DNA of 9,771 bases from DATAFO01 sp046728935 (GTDB lineage Bacteria; Actinomycetota; Thermoleophilia; Solirubrobacterales; 70-9), in assembly GCA_046728935.1 (NCBI GenBank), contig JBKPFS010000035.1, positions 1 to 9,771 of the forward strand, read 5' to 3'. The position numbers and the translations under genes are program-made. Below are positions 6,060 to 9,771 of the stretch, one piece after another. The notes below the pieces were generated by a model, which was not told the DNA's origin, made no database searches, and saw only the letters and a list, made by a program, of their open reading frames with translations. Position 1 is the stretch's first letter; every line of letters begins with the position of its first letter.

Positions 6060-6060
6060 T
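6055..6060 (+). promoter_or_regulatory. consensus -10 box TATAAT upstream of greA
   Basis: TATAAT matches the consensus exactly and overlaps the TAA stop of dus (6057-6059). A start of transcription near 6067 would give a greA leader of about 115 bases. The region 17 or so bases upstream is GC-rich with no TTGACA-like hexamer, so the promoter call rests on the -10 alone. Confidence 0.55.
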
Positions 6061-6070
6061 CGCGCGTCCT

Positions 6071-6113
6071 GCCCGAGCCCGCGAGCGCATCGAGCGTCGC
6101 GTTTCGGGCCTTT
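6071..6113 (+). terminator. terminator-like stem-loop in greA leader
   Basis: GCCCGA (6071-6076) pairs with TCGGGC (6104-6109), extended by a G-T pair. After a small internal loop CGCGA (6080-6084) pairs with TCGCG (6097-6101), and CGC (6086-6088) pairs with GCG (6094-6096) around a 5-base loop. A short CTTTCT follows. It could end the coaX-dus transcript 11 bases past the dus stop, or act as an attenuator for transcripts from the TATAAT at 6055. The T-run is weak. Confidence 0.5.
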
Positions 6114-6130
6114 CTAGTGAAGGAGGGGCC

Positions 6131-6163
6131 ATGGCTCGACGGTCTGCGGGCGGCCCCGGCTAA
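6131..6163 (+). CDS. 10-codon upstream ORF with full Shine-Dalgarno
   Basis: ATG-initiated reading frame for MARRSAGGPG, ending in TAA at 6161-6163. It is preceded by AAGGAGG at 6120-6126 with 4 bases of spacing, the most complete Shine-Dalgarno before any start in this window. It ends 18 bases before the greA GTG and is in the same frame as greA, so greA would have an N-terminal extension if the TAA were read through or absent. It probably acts as a leader peptide coupling ribosomes to greA, if translated. The alternative is a decayed former greA start; GreA from the GTG already has normal length. Confidence 0.4.
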   Translation: MARRSAGGPG

Positions 6164-6181
6164 TCGACGAGAAGAGGTTTT

Positions 6182-6664
6182 GTGGCGTTGCGCGAGTCCG
6201 TGATCACCCCCGCGGGGCTCGAGAAGCTGAAGGCGGAGATCGAGTACCTCACGACCCAGAAGCGGCGCGAGGTCGCCGAGCGGATCAAGGATGCCCGGGA
6301 GTTCGGCGACATCACGGAGAACTCCGAGTACGACGATGCCAAGAACGAGCAGGCGCTGCTCGAGCAGCGAATCGCTCAGCTCGAGGAGCGGCTCCGCCGC
6401 GCCACCGTCATCGACGAGAAGAAGGTCGATACCGACGCGGTCGGCGTCGGCGTGACCGTCCACGTCAAGGACCAGAAGTCCGGCGACTCGCAGAAGTTCC
6501 ACATCGTCGGCTCCGCGGAGGCAAACCCCGCAGAGCAGAAGCTCTCGAACGAGTCGCCGATCGGCAAGGCCCTCATGGGCCACAAGCGCGGCGAGGTGGT
6601 GACGGTCGAAACGCCTCGCGGGGCGAAGAAGAAGCTCAAGATCACGAAGATCGAGGCCGCGTAG
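6182..6664 (+). CDS. greA: transcription elongation factor GreA
   Basis: Binds the secondary channel of RNA polymerase and stimulates cleavage of backtracked transcripts. The 160-residue protein has the N-terminal antiparallel coiled coil (about residues 8-77) whose tip reads FGDITENSEYDDAKNEQ. Asp-43 and Glu-46 match the acidic tip residues that act on the polymerase catalytic magnesium. The C-terminal FKBP-like domain (about 84-160) ends with S-N-E-S-P-I-G-K-A-L-M-G-H and a Lys-rich last strand. GTG 6182 gives the family's normal length; a weak AGAGG at 6173-6177 lies 4 bases before it. A structured leader and a 10-codon ORF precede it. lysS begins 30 bases after the stop and may be co-transcribed. 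Confidence 0.96.
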   Translation: MALRESVITPAGLEKLKAEIEYLTTQKRREVAERIKDAREFGDITENSEYDDAKNEQALLEQRIAQLEERLRRATVIDEKKVDTDAVGVGVTVHVKDQKSGDSQKFHIVGSAEANPAEQKLSNESPIGKALMGHKRGEVVTVETPRGAKKKLKITKIEAA

Positions 6665-6680
6665 CCTCTGAGCCGTGATT

Positions 6681-6686
6681 TAGGCT
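6681..6686 (+). promoter_or_regulatory. putative -10 element for lysS
   Basis: TAGGCT (TANNNT form) ends 8 bases before the lysS GTG at 6695, the same form and spacing as for the GST-like gene. It overlaps the right arm of a 5-bp inverted repeat, GAGCC (6670-6674) with GGCTC (6683-6687). No Shine-Dalgarno precedes the GTG. Confidence 0.4.
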
Positions 6687-6694
6687 CGCCGCCG

Positions 6695-8179
6695 GTGGCG
6701 GACGAGCCCGAGAAGTCTGAGCCCGAGGATTCGCACGTCCTCGCCGAGCGGCGAGAGAAGCTCGAGCGCCTGCGCAAGGCCGGCGTGGACCCGTTTCCCC
6801 ACGAGTTCGAGGGCCGGACCGAGATCGCTGCGGTCCACGAAGCCCACGACGGCCTCGCGGCGGGCGAGGACAGCGACGACTCCTATCGCGTCGCCGGGCG
6901 AATCACGGCGCGTCGCGGGCACGGCAAGGCCGCGTTCATCGACGTCGTCGACTCGAGCGGCAAGATCCAGCTCCATTCCCGCGCCGATCTGATCGGGGAG
7001 GCCGAGCACGAGCGCTTGGTGGGCCTCGACCTCGGCGACATCATCGGCGCCGAGGGGCTCGCGTTCAAGACCAAGCGCGGGGAGCTGTCCCTTCGGCTCG
7101 GCGGCTGGACCCTGCTGGCGAAGAGCCTGCGCCCCCCGCCCGACAAGTACCACGGGCTCGAGGACACGGAGCTTCGCTATCGCCACCGCGAGCTCGACCT
7201 GATCGCGAATCCAGAGACGCGGGAGCTGTTCCGAAAGCGCGCCGCGACGGTGGCCTCCATCCGCGAGTGGCTCGACGCCGAGGGGTTCGTGGAGGTCGAG
7301 ACCCCGGTGCTCCAGCCGCTCTACGGCGGGGCGCTTGCGCGGCCGTTCGTCACCCACCACAACGCCCTCGACCGCGACCTCTACCTGCGGATCGCCACCG
7401 AGCTCTACCTCAAGCGGTGCGTCGTGGGCGGGATCGAGCGCGTCTACGAGCTGGGCAAGGACTTCCGGAACGAGGGGATCTCGTTCAAGCACAACCCCGA
7501 GTTCACGATGCTCGAGTGGTACGAGGCATACGCCGACTACGACGACGCTGCCGAGCGCCTCGAGCTGATGGTGGCGGCGGTCGCCGAGCGCGTGCTCGGG
7601 ACCACCAAGGTGGAGCGCGACGGCGTCGAGATCGACCTTGCGCCGCCCTGGCGTCGGGTGACCCTCCGGGTGGCGATTCGCGAGCGGACCGGGATCGACG
7701 TGCTCGAGCACCCCACCCGCGAACAGCTGGCGGCCGCGATGGGCTCGAAGCCAGACGTCGGCGAGGGCTGGGGCAAGCTGGTCGACGGGCTGCTCTCGAA
7801 GGAGGTCGAGCCGCAGCTGATCCAGCCGACCTTCGTCCGCGACTACCCGGTCGAGATGTCGCCGTTCGCGAAGCGCCACCGCTCCGAGGAGGGCCTCGTC
7901 GAGCGCTGGGAGGCGTTCGCGGGTGGGTTCGAGATCGCGAACGCGTTCACGGAGCTGAACGACCCCGACGAGCAGCGCCGGCGCTTCGAGGCGCAGGCGG
8001 AGGAGCTGCGCCGCGGCGACGAGGAGACCCAGCCCTTCGACGAGACCTTTCTGCAGGCGCTCGAGTACGGGATGCCCCCCACCGGCGGCGCCGGCCTCGG
8101 GATCGACCGCCTCGTGATGCTGCTCACGGGAGCGCCCACGCTACGCGAGGCGGTGCTGTTCCCGGCGATGCGGAGTTAG
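6695..8179 (+). CDS. lysS: lysyl-tRNA synthetase, class II
   Basis: Charges tRNA-Lys with lysine. The 494-residue protein has an acidic/charged N-terminal helix (1-50) and the OB-fold anticodon-binding domain (about 63-150, with Y-R-V-A-G-R-I at 64-70). The class II catalytic core follows. Motif 1 is around G-F-V-E-V-E-T-P-V-L (197-206), motif 2 is F-R-N-E-G at 257-261 followed by H-N-P-E-F-T-M-L-E-W-Y, and motif 3 is G-G-A-G-L-G-I-D-R-L at 464-473. Length and motif order are normal for a bacterial LysRS. The GTG start follows greA by 30 bases; no in-frame ATG near the conserved N-terminal region competes. In relatives lsr2 lies between lysS and clpC; here there is only a 269-base non-coding gap. 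Confidence 0.97.
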   Translation: MADEPEKSEPEDSHVLAERREKLERLRKAGVDPFPHEFEGRTEIAAVHEAHDGLAAGEDSDDSYRVAGRITARRGHGKAAFIDVVDSSGKIQLHSRADLIGEAEHERLVGLDLGDIIGAEGLAFKTKRGELSLRLGGWTLLAKSLRPPPDKYHGLEDTELRYRHRELDLIANPETRELFRKRAATVASIREWLDAEGFVEVETPVLQPLYGGALARPFVTHHNALDRDLYLRIATELYLKRCVVGGIERVYELGKDFRNEGISFKHNPEFTMLEWYEAYADYDDAAERLELMVAAVAERVLGTTKVERDGVEIDLAPPWRRVTLRVAIRERTGIDVLEHPTREQLAAAMGSKPDVGEGWGKLVDGLLSKEVEPQLIQPTFVRDYPVEMSPFAKRHRSEEGLVERWEAFAGGFEIANAFTELNDPDEQRRRFEAQAEELRRGDEETQPFDETFLQALEYGMPPTGGAGLGIDRLVMLLTGAPTLREAVLFPAMRS

Positions 8180-8222
8180 CCCTGCCTCCTGACCACAGCT
8201 AGGTCCGCCGGCTGAGGGAATT

Positions 8223-8237
8223 CCTGCAACTTGCAGG
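8223..8237. promoter_or_regulatory. palindrome CCTGCAA-C-TTGCAGG (candidate operator)
   Basis: A perfect 7-bp dyad around a single central base, adjoining the GGAATTCC palindrome at 8217-8224. It lies between lysS and clpC, about 50 bases upstream of the TATACT at 8288. Its compact symmetry resembles a dimeric repressor or activator site. It does not match the CIRCE (HrcA), HAIR (HspR) or CtsR operators as I know them. It could also be part of lysS transcript ending. Confidence 0.45.
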
Positions 8238-8287
8238 CACGTCGTCCTGACGGCCGAAGACCCGGCGGGGCCGCGTAGGCACGCCGA

Positions 8288-8293
8288 TATACT
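8288..8293 (+). promoter_or_regulatory. putative -10 element TATACT for clpC
   Basis: TATACT matches TATAAT at 5 of 6 positions. A start near 8300 would give clpC an untranslated leader of about 150 bases. No -35 match is seen at 16-18 bases upstream. A second, weaker candidate is GGTAAT at 8436-8441, 7 bases before the GTG. Confidence 0.4.
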
Positions 8294-8315
8294 TGGGCCT
8301 CGCTGTAGTCGACAA

Positions 8316-8350
8316 CCGGAGGTTCTAATCCCTCGGCAATCCGAAGCCGA
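8316..8350 (+). other. alternative stem-loops in the lysS-clpC gap
   Basis: CCGGAGG (8316-8322) can pair with CCCTCGG (8330-8336) around the 7-base loop TTCTAAT, with one A-C mismatch and one G-T pair. TCGGC (8333-8337) can pair with GCCGA (8346-8350) around 8 bases. The two share 8333-8336, so they cannot form together. The first resembles a tRNA T-arm, but no acceptor stem or other arms are present. Confidence 0.35.
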
Positions 8351-8356
8351 AAACGT

Positions 8357-8411
8357 GATTGGAGCCCCGGCGCTGTCGCGTCCGATTGGAGCCCCCGGCG
8401 CTGTCGCGTCC
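8357..8411 (+). repeat. two-copy 27/28-base tandem repeat upstream of clpC
   Basis: Positions 8357-8383 and 8384-8411 are back-to-back copies, identical except for one extra C in the second. Each copy begins GATTGGAGCCCC and ends GTCGCGTCC. The second copy ends 37 bases before the clpC GTG, so the repeat lies in the clpC promoter or leader. It could be a doubled protein-binding site or a recent slippage duplication. Confidence 0.85.
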
Positions 8412-8448
8412 CCAAGCCGGGCTAGAACTTAGGTAGGTAATTCGGGAA

Positions 8449-9771
<1,323 letters not shown>

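Noticed and set aside
6680..7879. Long open frame on the minus strand (399 codons) across lysS
   Set aside because: Antisense to the catalytic core of LysRS; low-complexity Leu/Arg/Glu/Val composition with no motif.
8316..8342. Possible tRNA 3' end (T-arm-like stem with TTCTAAT loop)
   Set aside because: The position after TTC should be a purine but is T, the stem has an A-C mismatch, no matching 5' acceptor strand, anticodon arm or D-arm is found upstream, and there is no CCA.
8357..8411. Start of a CRISPR array
   Set aside because: The two repeats are directly adjacent with no spacer, there are only two copies, and no cas gene is nearby.
8176..8415. Minus-strand frame of 79 codons in the lysS-clpC gap
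   Set aside because: TTG start, no Shine-Dalgarno, spans the palindrome and tandem repeat, and the product has no domain-like features.

Overview
This is a high-GC bacterial window whose genes are almost all housekeeping genes. The order ftsH, folP, folB, folK, coaX, lysS, clpC matches a conserved actinobacterial gene block. As I recall it, Mycobacterium has ftsH-folE-folP-folB-folK ... panC-panD-coaX ... lysS-lsr2-clpC1. The extra dus and greA genes, the many GTG starts and the protein sequences suggest a deep-branching actinobacterium of the Thermoleophilia/Solirubrobacterales type. That placement is inference from memory, not a search. No phage, IS element, CRISPR array, rRNA or convincing tRNA is visible.

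Layout. Positions 1-993 hold the 3' part of ftsH (membrane AAA+ protease). Next is a small lipoprotein gene (1106-1441) where folE would sit in relatives, then folP (1444-2280), folB (2330-2767) and folK (2764-3273), three steps of tetrahydrofolate synthesis. A GST-fold gene (3294-4055) lies on the minus strand and converges on folK. The 219-base divergent region 4056-4274 carries a long imperfect inverted repeat and a GC-rich hairpin. After it come coaX (type III pantothenate kinase, 4275-5039) and dus (tRNA dihydrouridine synthase, 5043-6059), only 3 bases apart. A structured leader (6055-6181) precedes greA (6182-6664), then lysS (6695-8179). A 269-base intergenic region (8180-8448) has a palindrome, a stem-loop and a two-copy tandem repeat, and leads into the 5' part of clpC (8449-9771, open at the window edge). 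No gene-free stretch exceeds 300 bases.

How it fits together. The proteins cover cofactor supply (folate, CoA), tRNA modification and charging, transcript-cleavage rescue of RNA polymerase, and two AAA+ proteolysis machines. Several starts (lipoprotein, folB, GST, coaX, lysS) have a -10-like hexamer ending 6 or 8 bases before the start codon, which suggests widespread leaderless transcription. Against that background the greA leader stands out. It has a consensus TATAAT, a terminator-like hairpin, a full Shine-Dalgarno sequence, a 10-codon upstream ORF and potentially exclusive RNA folds. It is the best candidate here for an undescribed regulatory element; the rest of the window is largely conventional.
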